From the NCBI GenBank assembly GCA_040954595.2, contig CM082592.2:12276001-12340000 (forward strand): DNA of 64,000 bases, in the 5' to 3' direction. The position numbers and the translations under genes were made by a program. Positions 47,701 to 62,700 of the stretch are shown here, one piece after another (the stretch's first letter is position 1; each line of letters starts with the position of its first letter). This DNA comes from Balanoglossus misakiensis. Taxonomy: Eukaryota; Hemichordata. The notes under the pieces are model-generated. The model was not told where the DNA came from. It saw only the letters and a program-made list of their open reading frames with translations, and ran no database searches.

Positions 47701-50700
47701 TCGCCATCAACTTGGCCAAGATTCACAGGAAGTCGCCATCAACTTGGCCCAGATTCACCGCGCCGTTACCACAGGAAGTCGCCGGCAACTTGGTCCAGAT
47801 TCACCACGCCATTACGACCGGAAGTCACCGGCAAGTTGGCCCAGATTCACCGTGCCGTTACGACAGGAAGTCGCCGGCAACTTGGCCCAGATTCACCCCG
47901 CCGTTACCACCGGAAGTCGCCGGCAACTTGGCCCGGATTCACAGGAAGTAACCATCAACTTGGCCCAGATTCACCGCGCCGTTACCACAGGAAATCGCCG
48001 GCAACTTGGCCCAGATTCACCGCGCCGTTACGACCGGAAGTCGCCGCAACTTGGCCCGGATTCACAGGAAGTCGCCATCAACTTGGCCCAGATTCACCGC
48101 GCCGTTACCACAGGAAGTCGCCGGCAACTTGGCCCAGATTCACCACGCCATTACGACCGGAAGTCGCCGGCAACTTGGCCCAGATTCGCCGCGCCGTTAT
48201 GACCGAAAGTCGCCGGCAACTTCGCCCGGATTCACCGCGCCGTTACGACCGGAAGTCGCCGCAACTTGGCCCGGATTCACCGCGCCGTTACCACCGGAAG
48301 TCGACGGCAACTTGGCCCAGATTCACCGCGCCGTTACGACCGGAAGTCGCCGGCAACTTTGCCCAGATTCACCGCGCCGTTACGACAGGAAGTCGCCGGC
48401 AACTTGGCCTAGTTTCACCGCGCCGTTACCACCGGAAGTCGCCGGCAACTTGGCCCGGATTCAAAGGAAGTCGCCCTCAACTTGGCCCAGATTCACCGCG
48501 CCGTTACCACAGGAAATCGCCGGCAACTTGGCCCAGATTCACCGCGCCGTTACGACAGGAAGTCGCCGGCAACTTGGCCCAGATTCACCGCGCCGTTATG
48601 ACAGGAAGTCGCCGGCAACTTGGCCCATAATCACCGCGCCGTTACCACCGGAAGTCGCCGGCAACTTGGCCCAGATTCACCGCGCCGTTACGACAGGAAG
48701 TCGCCGGCAACTTGGCCCAGATTCACCGTGCCGTTACGACCGGAAGTCGCCGCAACTTGGCCCGGATTAACAGGAAGTCTCCGGCAACTTGGCCCAGATT
48801 CACCGCGCCGTTACCACAGGAAGTCGCCGGCAACTTGGCCCAGATTCACCACGCCATTACGACCGGAAGTCGCCGGCAACTTGGCCCAGATTCACTGCGC
48901 CGTTATGACCGAAAGTCGCCAGAAACTTGGCCCAGATTCGCCGCGCCGTTATGACCGAAAGTCGCCGGCAACTTCGCCCGGATTCACCGCGCCGTTACCA
49001 CAGGAAGTCGCCGGCAACTTGGCCCAGATTCACCATGCCTTTACGACCGGAAGTCGCCGGCAACTTGGCCCAGATTCACCGCGCCGTTATGGCCGAAAGT
49101 CGCCAGAAACTTCGCCCGGATTCACCGCGCCGTTACGACCGGAAGTCGCCACAACTTGGCCCAGATTCACCGCGCCGTTACGACCGGAAGTCGCCGGCAA
49201 CTTTGCCCAGATTCACCGTGCCGTTACGACAGGAAGTCGCCGGCAACTTCGCCCGGATTCACCGCGCCTAACCCTAACCCTAACCCTAACCCTAACCCCA
49301 ACCCTAACCCTAACCCTAACCCCAGGAAATCGCCGGAAACTTGGCCCAGATTCACCGCGCCGTTACGACAGGAAGTCGCCGGCAACTTGGCCCAGATTCA
49401 CCGCGCCGTTACGACAGGAAGTCGCTGGCAACTTGGCCCATAATCACCGCGCCGTTACCACCGGAAGTCGCCGGCAACTTGGCCCATAATCACCGCGCCG
49501 TTACCACCGGAAGTCGCCGGCAACTTGGCCCAGATTCACCGCGCCGTTACGACAGGAAGTCGCCGGCAACTTGGCCCAGATTCACCGTGCCGTTACGACC
49601 GGAAGTCGCCGCAACTTGGCCCGGATTAACAGGAAGTCTCCGGCAACTTGGCCCAGATTCACCGCGCCGTTACCACAGGAAGTCGCCGGCAACTTGGCCC
49701 AGATTCACCACGCCATTACGACCGGAAGTCGCCGGCAACTTGGCCCAGATTCACTGCGCCGTTATGACCGAAAGTCGCCAGAAACTTGGCCCAGATTCGC
49801 CGCGCCGTTATGACCGAAAGTCGCCGGCAACTTCGCCCGGATTCACCGCGCCGTTACCACAGGAAGTCGCCGGCAACTTGGCCCAGATTCACCATGCCTT
49901 TACGACCGGAAGTCGCCGGCAACTTGGCCCAGATTCACCGCGCCGTTATGGCCGAAAGTCGCCAGAAACTTCGCCCGGATTCACCGCGCCGTTACGACCG
50001 GAAGTCGCCACAACTTGGCCCAGATTCACCGCGCCGTTACGACCGGAAGTCGCCGGCAACTTTGCCCAGATTCACCGTGCCGTTACGACAGGAAGTCGCC
50101 GGCAACTTCGCCCGGATTCACCGCGCCTAACCCTAACCCTAACCCTAACCCTAACCCCAACCCTAACCCTAACCCTAACCCCAGGAAATCGCCGGAAACT
50201 TGGCCCAGATTCACCGCGCCGTTACGACAGGAAGTCGCCGGCAACTTGGCCCAGATTCACCGCGCCGTTACGACAGGAAGTCGCTGGCAACTTGGCCCAT
50301 AATCACCGCGCCGTTACCACCGGAAGTCGCCGGCAACTTGGCCCATAATCACCGCGCCGTTACCACCGGAAGTCGCCGGCAACTTGGCCCAGATTCACCG
50401 CGCCGTTACCACAGGAAGTTGCCGGCAACTTGGCCCAGATTCACCGTGCCGTTACGACCGGAAGTCGCCGCAACTTGGCCCGGATTAACAGGAAGTCTCC
50501 GGCAACTTGGCCCAGATTCACCGCGCCGTTACCACAGGAAGTCGCCGGCAACTTGGCCCAGATTCACCACGCCATTACGACCGGAAGTCGCCGGCAACTT
50601 GGCCCAGATTCACTGCGCCGTTATGACCGAAAGTCGCCAGAAACTTGGCCCAGATTCGCCGCGCCGTTATGACCGAAAGTCGCCGGCAACTTCGCCCGGA

Positions 50701-53700
50701 TTCACCGCGCCTAACCCTAACCCTAACCCTAACCCTAACCCCAACCCTAACCCTAACCCTAACCCTAGGAAATCGCCGGAAACTTGGCCCAGATTCACCG
50801 CGCCGCTACCACAGGAAGTTGCCGGCAACTTGGCCCAGATTCACCGCGCCGTTACGACAGGAAGTCGCTGGCAACTTGGCCCATAATCACCGCGCCGTTA
50901 CCACCGGAAGTCGCCGGCAACTTGGCCCAGATTCACCGCGCCGTTACCACAGGAAGTTGCCGGCAACTTGGCCCAGATTCACCGTGCCGTTACGACCGGA
51001 AGTCGCCGCAACTTGGCCCGGATTAACAGGAAGTCTCCGGCAACTTGGCCCAGATTCACCGCGCCGTTACCACAGGAAGTCGCCGGCAACTTGGCCCAGA
51101 TTCACCATGCCTTTACGACCGGAAGTCGCCGGCAACTTGGCCCAGATTCACCGCGCCGTTATGGCCGAAAGTCGCCAGAAACTTCGCCCGGATTCACCGC
51201 GCCGTTACGACCGGAAGTCGCCACAACTTGGCCCAGATTCACCGCGCCGTTACGACCGGAAGTCGCCGGCAACTTTGCCCAGATTCACCGCGCCGTTACG
51301 ACAGGAAGTCGCCGGCAACTTGGCCTAGTTTCACCGCGCCGTTACCACAGGAAGTTGCCGGCAACTTGGCCCAGATTCACCGTGCCGTTACGACCGGAAG
51401 TCGCCGCAACTTGGCCCGGATTAACAGGAAGTCTCCGGCAACTTGGCCCAGATTCACCGCGCCGTTACCACAGGAAGTCGCCGGCAACTTGGCCCAGATT
51501 CACCACGCCTTTACGACCGGAAGTCGCCGGCAACTTGGCCCAGATTCACCGCGCCGTTATGGCCGAAAGTCGCCAGAAACTTCGCCCGGATTCACCGCGC
51601 CGTTACGACCGGAAGTCGCCGCAACTTGGCCCGGATTCACCGCGCCGTTACCACCGGAAGTCGACGGCAACTTGGCCCAGATTCACCGCGCTGTTACGAC
51701 CGGAAGTCGCCGGCAACTTTGCCCAGATTCACCGCGCCGTTACGACAGGAAGTCGCCGGCAACTTGGCCTAGTTTCACCGCGCCGATACCACCGGAAGGC
51801 GCCGGCAACTTGGCCCGGATTCACAGGAAGTCACCATCAACTTGGCCCAGATTCACCGCGCCGTTACCACAGGAAATCGCCGGCAACTTGGCCCAGATTC
51901 ACCGCGCCGTTACGACAGGAAGTCGCCGGCAACTTCGCCCGGATTCACCGCGCCTAACCCTAACCCTAACCCTAACCCTAACCCCAACCCTAACCCTAAC
52001 CCTAACCCCAGGAAATCGCCGGAAACTTGGCCCAGATTCACCGCGCCGTTACGACAGGAAGTCGCCGGCAACTTGGCCCAGATTCACCGCGCCGTTACGA
52101 CAGGAAGTCGCTGGCAACTTGGCCCATAATCACCGCGCCGTTACCACCGGAAGTCGCCGGCAACTTGGCCCATAATCACCGCGCCGTTACCACCGGAAGT
52201 CGCCGGCAACTTGGCCCAGATTCACCGCGCCGTTACCACAGGAAGTTGCCGGCAACTTGGCCCAGATTCACCGTGCCGTTACGACCGGAAGTCGCCGCAA
52301 CTTGGCCCGGATTAACAGGAAGTCTCCGGCAACTTGGCCCAGATTCACCGCGCCGTTACCACAGGAAGTCGCCGGCAACTTGGCCCAGATTCACCACGCC
52401 ATTACGACCGGAAGTCGCCGGCAACTTGGCCCAGATTCACTGCGCCGTTATGACCGAAAGTCGCCAGAAACTTGGCCCAGATTCGCCGCGCCGTTATGAC
52501 CGAAAGTCGCCGGCAACTTCGCCCGGATTCACCGCGCCTAACCCTAACCCTAACCCTAACCCTAACCCTAACCCCAACCCTAACCCTAACCCTAACCCTA
52601 GGAAATCGCCGGAAACTTGGCCCAGATTCACCGCGCCGCTACCACAGGAAGTTGCCGGCAACTTGGCCCAGATTCACCGCGCCGTTACGACAGGAAGTCG
52701 CTGGCAACTTGGCCCATAATCACCGCGCCGTTACCACCGGAAGTCGCCGGCAACTTGGCCCAGATTCACCGCGCCGTTACCACAGGAAGTTGCCGGCAAC
52801 TTGGCCCAGATTCACCGTGCCGTTACGACCGGAAGTCGCCGCAACTTGGCCCGGATTAACAGGAAGTCTCCGGCAACTTGGCCCAGATTCACCGCGCCGT
52901 TACCACAGGAAGTCGCCGGCAACTTGGCCCAGATTCACCATGCCTTTACGACCGGAAGTCGCCGGCAACTTGGCCCAGATTCACCGCGCCGTTATGGCCG
53001 AAAGTCGCCAGAAACTTCGCCCGGATTCACCGCGCCGTTACGACCGGAAGTCGCCACAACTTGGCCCAGATTCACCGCGCCGTTACGACCGGAAGTCGCC
53101 GGCAACTTTGCCCAGATTCACCGCGCCGTTACGACAGGAAGTCGCCGGCAACTTGGCCTAGTTTCACCGCGCCGTTACCACAGGAAGTTGCCGGCAACTT
53201 GGCCCAGATTCACCGTGCCGTTACGACCGGAAGTCGCCGCAACTTGGCCCGGATTAACAGGAAGTCTCCGGCAACTTGGCCCAGATTCACCGCGCCGTTA
53301 CCACAGGAAGTCGCCGGCAACTTGGCCCAGATTCACCACGCCTTTACGACCGGAAGTCGCCGGCAACTTGGCCCAGATTCACCGCGCCGTTATGGCCGAA
53401 AGTCGCCAGAAACTTCGCCCGGATTCACCGCGCCGTTACGACCGGAAGTCGCCGCAACTTGGCCCGGATTCACCGCGCCGTTACCACCGGAAGTCGACGG
53501 CAACTTGGCCCAGATTCACCGCGCTGTTACGACCGGAAGTCGCCGGCAACTTTGCCCAGATTCACCGCGCCGTTACGACAGGAAGTCGCCGGCAACTTGG
53601 CCTAGTTTCACCGCGCCGATACCACCGGAAGGCGCCGGCAACTTGGCCCGGATTCACAGGAAGTCACCATCAACTTGGCCCAGATTCACCGCGCCGTTAC

Positions 53701-56700
53701 CACAGGAAATCGCCGGCAACTTGGCCCAGATTCACCGCGCCGTTACGACAGGAAGTCGCCGGCAACTTGGCCCAGATTCACCGCGCCGTTACCACCGTAA
53801 GTCGCCGGCAACTTGGCCCGGATTCACAGGAAGTCGCCATCAACTTGGCCCAGATTCACCGCGCCGTTACGACAGGAAGTCGCCGGCAACTTGGCCCCGA
53901 TTCACCACGCCGTTACCACAGGAAGTCGCAGGCAACTTGGCCCAGATTCACCACGCCATTACGACCGGAAGTCGCCGGCAACTTGGCCCAGATTCACCGC
54001 GCCGTTATGACCGAAAGTCGCCAGAAACTTGGCCCAGATTCGCCGCGCCGTTATGACCGAAAGTCGCCGGCAACTTCGCCCGGATTCACCGCGCCTAACC
54101 CTAACCCTAACCCTAACCCTAACCCAAACCCTAACCCCAGGAAATCGCTGGCAACTTGGCCCAGATTCACCGCGCCGTTACGACAGGAAGTCGCTGGCAA
54201 CTTGGCCCATAATCACCGCGCCGTTACCACCGGAAGTCGCTGGCAACTTGGCCCAGATTCACCGCGCCGCTACCACAGGAAGTTGCCGGCAACTTGGCCC
54301 AGATTCACCGTGCCGTTACGACCGGAAGTCGCCGCAACTTGGCCCGGATTAACAGGAAGTCTCCGGCAACTTGGCCCAGATTCACCGCGCCGTTACCACA
54401 GGAAGTCGCCGGCAACTTGGCCCAGATTCACCACGCCTTTACGACCGGAAGTCGCCGGCAACTTGGCCCAGATTCACCGCGCCGTTATGACCGAAAGTCG
54501 CCAGAAACTTCGCCCGGATTCACCGCGCCGTTACGACCGGAAGTCGCCGCAACTTGGCCCGGATTCACCGCGCCGTTACCACCGGAAGTCGACGGCAACT
54601 TGGCCCAGATTCACCGCGCCGTTACGACCGGAAGTCGCCGGCAACTTTGCCCAGATTCACCGCGCCGTTACGACAGGAAGTCGCCGGCAACTTGGCCTAG
54701 TTTCACCGCGCCGTTACCACAGGAAGTTGCCGGCAACTTGGCCCAGATTCACCGTGCCGTTACGACCGGAAGTCGCCGCAACTTGGCCCGGATTAACAGG
54801 AAGTCTCCGGCAACTTGGCCCAGATTCACCGCGCCGTTACCACAGGAAGTCGCCGGCAACTTGGCCCGGATTCACAGGAAGTCACCATCAACTTGGCCCA
54901 GATTCACCGCGCCGTTACCACAGGAAATCGCCGGCAACTTGGCCCAGATTCACCGCACCGTTACGACAGGAAGTCGCCGGCAACTTGGCCCAGATTCACC
55001 GCGCCGTTACCACCGGAAGTCGCCGGCAACTTGGCCCGGATTCACAGGAAGTCGCCATCAACTTGGCCCAGATTCACCGCGCCGTTACGACAGGAAGTCG
55101 CCGGCAACTTGGCCCAGATTCACCACGCCGTTACGACCGGAAGTCGCCGCAACTTGGCCCGGATTCACAGGAAGTCGCCATCAACTTGGCCCAGATTCAC
55201 CGCGCCGTTACCACAGGAAGTCGCCGGCAACTTGGCCCAGATTCACCACGCCATTACGACCGGAAGTCGCCGGCAACTTGGCCCAGATTCACCGCGCCGT
55301 TATGACCGAAAGTCGCCAGAAACTTGGCCCAGATTCGCCGCGCCGTTATGACCGAAAGTCGCCGGCAACTTCGCCCGGATTCACCGCGCCTAACCCTAAC
55401 CCTAACCCTAACCCTAACCCTAACCCTAACCCTAACCCTAACCCCAGGAAATCGCTGGCAACTTGGCCCAGATTCACCGCGCCGTTACGACAGGAAGTCG
55501 CCGGCAACTTGGCCCAGATTCACCGCGCCGTTACGACAGGAAGTCGCTGGCAACTTGGCCCATAATCACCGCGCCGTTACCACCGGAAGTCGCCGGCAAC
55601 TTGGCCCAGATTCACCGTGCCGTTACGACCGGAAGTCGCCGCAACTTGGCCCGGATTAACAGGAAGTCTCCGGCAACTTGGCCCAGATTCACCACGCCGT
55701 TATGACCGAAAGTCGCCAGAAACTTCGCCCGGATTCACCGCGCCGTTACAACCAGGAGTTGCCGCAACTTGGCCCGGATTCATCGCGCCGTTACCACCGG
55801 AAGTCGACGGCAACTTGGCCCAGATTCACCGCGCCGTTACGACCGGAAGTCGCCGGCAACTTTGCCCAGATTCACCGCGCCGTTACGACAGGAAATCGCC
55901 GGCAACTTGGCCCAGATTCACCGCGCCGTTACGACAGGAAGTCGCCGGCAACTTGGCCCAGATTCACCGCGCCGTTACGACAGGAAGTCGCTGGCAACTT
56001 GGCCCATAATCACCGCGCCGTTACCACCGGAAGTCGCCGGCAACTTGGCCCAGATTCACCGCGCCGTTACCACAGGAAGTTGCCGGCAACTTGGCCCAGA
56101 TTCACCGTGCCGTTACGACCGGAAGTCGCCGCAACTTGGCCCGGATTAACAGGAAGTCTCCGGCAACTTGGCCCAGATTCACCGCGCCGTTACCACAGGA
56201 AGTCGCCGGCAACTTGGCCCAGATTCACCACGCCTTTACGACCGGAAGTCGCCGGCAACTTGGCCCAGATTCACCGCGCCGTTATGGCCGAAAGTCGCCA
56301 GAAACTTCGCCCGGATTCACCGCGCCGTTACGACCGAAAGTCGCCAGAAACTTGGCCCAGATTCACCACGCCGTTACGACCGGAAGTCGCCGCAACTTGG
56401 CCCGGATTCACAGGAAGTCGCCATCAACTTGGCCCAGATTCACCGCGCCGTTACCACAGGAAGTCGCAGGCAACTTGGTCCAGATTCACCACGCCATTAC
56501 GACCGGAAGTCGCCGGCATCTTGGCCCAGATTCACCGCGCCGTTATGACCGAAAGTCGCCAGAAACTTGGCCCAGATTCGCCGCGCCGTTATGACCGAAA
56601 GTCGCCGGCAACTTCGCCCGGATTCACCGCGCCTAACCCTAACCCTAACCCTAACCCTAACCCTAACCCTAACCCCAGGAAATCGCTGGCAACTTGGCCC

Positions 56701-59700
56701 AGATTCACCGCGCCGTTACGACAGGAAGTCGCTGGCAACTTGGCCCATAATCACCGCGCCGTTACCACCGGAAGTCGCCGGCAACTTGGCCCAGATTCAC
56801 CGCGCCGTTACCACAGGAAGTTGCCGGCAACTTGGCCCAGATTCACCGTGCCGTTACGACCGGAAGTCGCCGCAACTTGGCCCGGATTAACAGGAAGTCT
56901 CCGGCAACTTGGCCCAGATTCACCGCGCCGTTACCACAGGAAGTCGCCGGCAACTTGGCCCAGATTCACCACGCCTTTACGACCGGAAGTCGCCGGCAAC
57001 TTGGCCCAGATTCACCGCGCCGTTATGACCGAAAGTCGCCAGAAACTTCGCCCGGATTCACCGCGCCGTTACGACCGGAAGTCGCCGCAACTTGGCCCGG
57101 ATTCACCGCGCCGTTACCACCGGAAGTCGACGGCAACTTGGCCCAGATTCACCGCGCCGTTACGACCGGAAGTCGCCGGCAACTTTGCCCAGATTCACCG
57201 CGCCGTTACGACAGGAAGTCGCCGGCAACTTGGCCTAGTTTCACCGCGCCGTTACCACAGGAAGTTGCCGGCAACTTGGCCCAGATTCACCGTGCCGTTA
57301 CGACCGGAAGTCGCCGCAACTTGGCCCGGATTAACAGGAAGTCTCCGGCAACTTGGCCCAGATTCACCGCGCCGTTACCACAGGAAGTCGCCGGCAACTT
57401 GGCCCAGATTCACCACGCCTTTACGACCGGAAGTCGACGGCAACTTGGCCCAGATTCACCGCGCTGTTACGACCGGAAGTCGCCGGCAACTTTGCCCAGA
57501 TTCACCGCGCCGTTACGACAAGAAGTCGCCGGCAACTTGGCCTAGTTTCACCGCGCCGATACCACCGGAAGGCGCTGGCAACTTGGCCCGGATTCACAGG
57601 AAGTCACCATCAACTTGGCCCAGATTCACCGCGCCGTTACCACAGGAAGTCGCCGGCAACTTGGCCCAGATTCACCACGCCATTACGACCGGAAGTCGCC
57701 GGCAACTTGGCCCAGATTCACCGCGCCGTTATGACCGAAAGTCGCCAGAAACTTGGCCCAGATTCGCCGCGCCGTTATGACCGAAAGTCGCCGGCAACTT
57801 CGCCCGGATTCACCGCGCCTAACCCTAACCCTAACCCTAACCCTAACCCTAACCCTAACCCCAGGAAATCGCTGGCAACTTGGCCCAGATTCACCGCGCC
57901 GTTACGACAGGAAGTCGCCGGCAACTTGGCCCAGATTCACCGCGCCGTTACGACAGGAAGTCGCCGGCAACTTGGCCCAGATTCACCGCGCCGTTACGAC
58001 AGGAAGTCGCTGGCAACTTGGCCCATAATCACCGCGCCGTTATGACCGAAAGTCGCCAGAAACTTCGCCCGGATTCACCGGGCCGTTACAACCAGGAGTT
58101 GCCGCAACTTGGCCCGGATTCACCGCGCCGTTTCGACCGGAAGTCGCCGGCAACTTTGCCCAGATTCACCGCGCCGTTACGACAGGAAATCGCCGGCAAC
58201 TTGGCCCAGATTCACCGCGCCGTTACGACAGGAAGTCGCCGGCAACTTGGCCCAGATTCACCGCGCCGTTACGACAGGAAGTCGCTGGCAACTTGGCCCA
58301 TAATCACCGCGCCGTTACCACCGGAAGTCGCCGGCAACTTTGCCCAGATTCACCGCGCCGTTACGACCGGAAGTCGCCGGCAACTTTGCCCAGATTCACC
58401 GCGCCGTTACGACAGGAAATCGCCGGCAACTTGGCCCAGATTCACCGTGCCGTTACGACCGGAAGTCGCCGCAACTTGGCCCGGATTAACAGGAAGTCTC
58501 CGGCAACTTGGCCCAGATTCACCGCGCCGTTACCACAGGAAGTCGCCGGCAACTTGGCCCAGATTCACCACGCCTTTACGACCGGAAGTCGCCGGCAACT
58601 TGGCCCAGATTCACCGCGCCGTTATGGCCGAAAGTCGCCAGAAACTTCGCCCGGATTCACCGCGCCGTTACGACCGGAAGTCGCCGCAACTTGGCCCGGA
58701 TTCACCGCGCCGTTACCACCGGAAGTCGACGGCAACTTGGCCCAGATTCACCGCGCCGTTACGACCGGAAGTCGCCGGCAACTTGGCCCAGATTCACCGC
58801 GCCGTTATGACCGAAAGTCGCCAGAAACTTGGCCCAGATTCGCCGCGCCGTTATGACCGAAAGTCGCCGGCAACTTCGCCCGGATTCACCGCGCCTAACC
58901 CTAACCCTAACCCTAACCCTAACCCTAACCCCAGGAAATCGCTGGCAACTTGGCCCAGATTCACCGCGCCGTTACGACAGGAAGTCGCTGGCAACTTGGC
59001 CCATAATCACCGCGCCGTTACCACCGGAAGTCGCCGGCAACTTGGCCCAGATTCACCGCGCCGTTACCACAGGAAGTTGCCGGCAACTTGGCCCAGATTC
59101 ACCGTGCCGTTACGACCGGAAGTCGCCGCAACTTGGCCCGGATTAACAGGAAGTCTCCGGCAACTTGGCCCAGATTCACCGCGCCGTTACCACAGGAAGT
59201 CGCCGGCAACTTGGCCCAGATTCACCACGCCTTTACGACCGGAAGTCGCCGGCAACTTGGCCCAGATTCACCGCGCCGTTATGACCGAAAGTCGCCAGAA
59301 ACTTCGCCCGGATTCACCGCGCTGTTACGACCGGAAGTCGCCGCAACTTGGCCCGGATTCACCGCGCCGTTACCACCGGAAGTCGACGGCAACTTGGCCC
59401 AGATTCACCGCGCCGTTACGACCGGAAGTCGCCGGCAACTTTGCCCAGATTCACCGCGCCGTTACGACAGGAAGTCGCCGGCAACTTGGCCTAGTTTCAC
59501 CGCGCCGTTACCACAGGAAGTTGCCGGCAACTTGGCCCAGATTCACCGTGCCGTTACGACCGGAAGTCGCCGCAACTTGGCCCGGATTAACAGGAAGTCT
59601 CCGGCAACTTGGCCCAGATTCACCGCGCCGTTACCACAGGAAGTCGCCGGCAACTTGGCCCAGATTCACCACGCCTTTACGACCGGAAGTCGCCGGCAAC

Positions 59701-62700
59701 TTGGCCCAGATTCACCGCGCCGTTATGGCCGAAAGTCGCCAGAAACTTCGCCCGGATTCACCGCGCCGTTACGACCGGAAGTCGCCGCAACTTGGCCCGG
59801 ATTCACCGCGCCGTTACCACCGGAAGTCGATGGCAACTTGGCCCAGATTCACCGCGCTGTTACGACCGGAAGTCGCCGGCAACTTTGCCCAGATTCACCG
59901 CGCCGTTACGACAGGAAGTCGCCGGCAACTTGGCCTAGTTTCACCGCGCCGATACCACCGGAAGGCGCCGGCAACTTGGCCCGGATTCACAGGAAGTCAC
60001 CATCAACTTGGCCCAGATTCACCGCGCCGTTACCACAGGAAATCGCCGGCAACTTGGCCCAGATTCACCGCGCCGTTACGACAGGAAGTCGCCGGCAACT
60101 TGGCCCAGATTCACCGCGCCGTTACCACCGGAAGTCGCCGGCAACTTGGCCCGGATTCACAGGAAGTCGCCATCAACTTGGCCCAGATTCACCGCGCCGT
60201 TACGACAGGAAGTCGCCGGCAACTTGGCCCAGATTCACCACGCCGTTACGACCGGAAGTCGCCGCAACTTGGCCCGGATTCACAGGAAGTCGCCATCAAC
60301 TTGGCCCAGATTCACCGCGCCGTTACCACAGGAAGTCGCCGGCAACTTGGCCCAGATTCACCACGCCATTACGACCGGAAGTCGCCGGCAACTTGGCCCA
60401 GATTCACCGCGCCGTTATGACCGAAAGTCGCCAGAAACTTGGCCCAGATTCGCCGCGCCGTTATGACCGAAAGTCGCCGGCAACTTCGCCCGGATTCACC
60501 GCGCCTAACCCTAACCCTAACCCTAACCCTAACCCTAACCCTAACCCTAACCCCAGGAAATCGCTGGCAACTTGGCCCAGATTCACCGCGCCGTTACGAC
60601 AGGAAGTCGCCGGCAACTTGGCCCAGATTCACCGCGCCGTTACGACAGGAAGTCGCTGGCAACTTGGCCCATAATCACCGCGCCGTTACCACCGGAAGTC
60701 GCCGGCAACTTGGCCCAGATTCACCGTGCCGTTACGACCGGAAGTCGCCGCAACTTGGCCCGGATTAACAGGAAGTCTCCGGCAACTTGGCCCAGATTCA
60801 CCACGCCTTTACGACCGGAAGTCGCCGGCAACTTGGCCCAGATTCACCGCGCCGTTATGACCGAAAGTCGCCAGAAACTTCGCCCGGATTCACCGCGCCG
60901 TTACAACCAGGAGTTGCCGCAACTTGGCCCGGATTCATCGCGCCGTTACCACCAGAAGTCGACGGCAACTTGGCCCAGATTCACCGCGCCGTTACGACCG
61001 GAAGTCGCCGGCAACTTTGCCCAGATTCACCGCGCCGTTACGACAGGAAATCGCCGGCAACTTGGCCCAGATTCACCGCGCCGTTACGACCGGAAGTCGC
61101 CGCAACTTGGCCCGGATTAACAGGAAGTCTCCGGCAACTTGGCCCTGATTCACCGCGCCGTTACCACAGGAAGTCGCCGGCAACTTGGCCCAGATTCACC
61201 ACGCCTTTACGACCGGAAGTCGCCGGCAACTTGGCCCAGATTCACCGCGCCGTTATGGCCGAAAGTCGCCAGAAACTTCGCCCGGATTCACCGCGCCGTT
61301 ACGACCGGAAGTCGCCGCAACTTGGCCCGGATTCACCGCGCCGTTACCACCGGAAGTCGACGGCAACTTGGCCCAGATTCACCGCGCCGTTACGACCGGA
61401 AGTCGCCGGCAACTTTGCCCAGATTCACCGCGCCGTTACGACAGGAAGTCGCCGGCAACTTGGCCTAGTTTCACCGCGCCGATACCACCGGAAGGCGCCG
61501 GCAACTTGGCCCGGATTCACAGGAAGTCACCATCAACTTGGCCCAGATTCACCGCGCCATTACCACAGGAAATCGCCGGCAACTTGGCCCAGATTCACCG
61601 CGCCGTTACGACAGGAAGTCGCCGGCAACTTGGCCCAGATTCACCGCGCCATTACCACCGGAAGTCGCCGGCAACTTGGCCCGGATTCACAGGAAGTCGC
61701 CATCAACTTGGCCCAGATTCACCGCGCCGTTACGACAGGAAGTCGCCGGCAACTTGGCCCAGATTCACCACGCCGTTACGACCGGAAGTCGCCGCAACTT
61801 GGCCCGGATTCACAGGAAGTCGCCATCAACTTGGCCCAGATTCACCGCGCCGTTACCACAGGAAGTCGCCGGCAACTTGGCCCAGATTCACCACGCCATT
61901 ACGACCGGAAGTCGCCGGCAACTTGGCCCAGATTCACCGCGCCGTTATGACCGAAAGTAGCCAGAAACTTGGCCCAGATTCGCCGCGCCGTTATGACCGA
62001 AAGTCGCCGGCAACTTCGCCCGGATTCACCGCGCCTAACCCTAACCCTAACCCTAACCCTAACCCTAACCCTAACCCTAACCCTAACCCCAGGAAATCGC
62101 TGGCAACTTGGCCCAGATTCACCGCGCGGTTACGACAGGAAGTCGCCGGCAACTTGGCCCAGATTCACCGCGCCGTTACGACAGGAAGTCGCTGGCAACT
62201 TGGCCCAGATTCACCGTGCCGTTACGACCGGAAGTCGCCGCAACTTGGCCCGGATTAACAGGAAGTCTCCGGCAACTTGGCCCAGATTCACCGCGCCGTT
62301 ACCACAGGAAGTCGCCGGCAACTTGGCCCAGATTCACCACGCCTTTACGACCGGAAGTCGCCGGCAACTTGGCCCAGATTCACCGCGCCGTTATGACCGA
62401 AAGTCGCCAGAAACTTCGCCCGGATTCACCGCGCCGTTACGACAGGAAGTCGCCGGCAACTTGGCCCAGATTCACCACGCCATTACGACCGGAAGTCACC
62501 GGCAACTTGGCCCAGATTCACCGCGCCGATACCACCGGAAGGCGCCGGCAACTTGGCCCGGATTCACAGGAAGTCACCATCAACTTGGCCCAGATTCACC
62601 GCGCCGTTACCACAGGAAATCGCCGGCAACTTGGCCCAGATTCACCGCGCCGTTACGACAGGAAGTCGCCGGCAACTTGGCCCAGATTCACCGCGCCGTT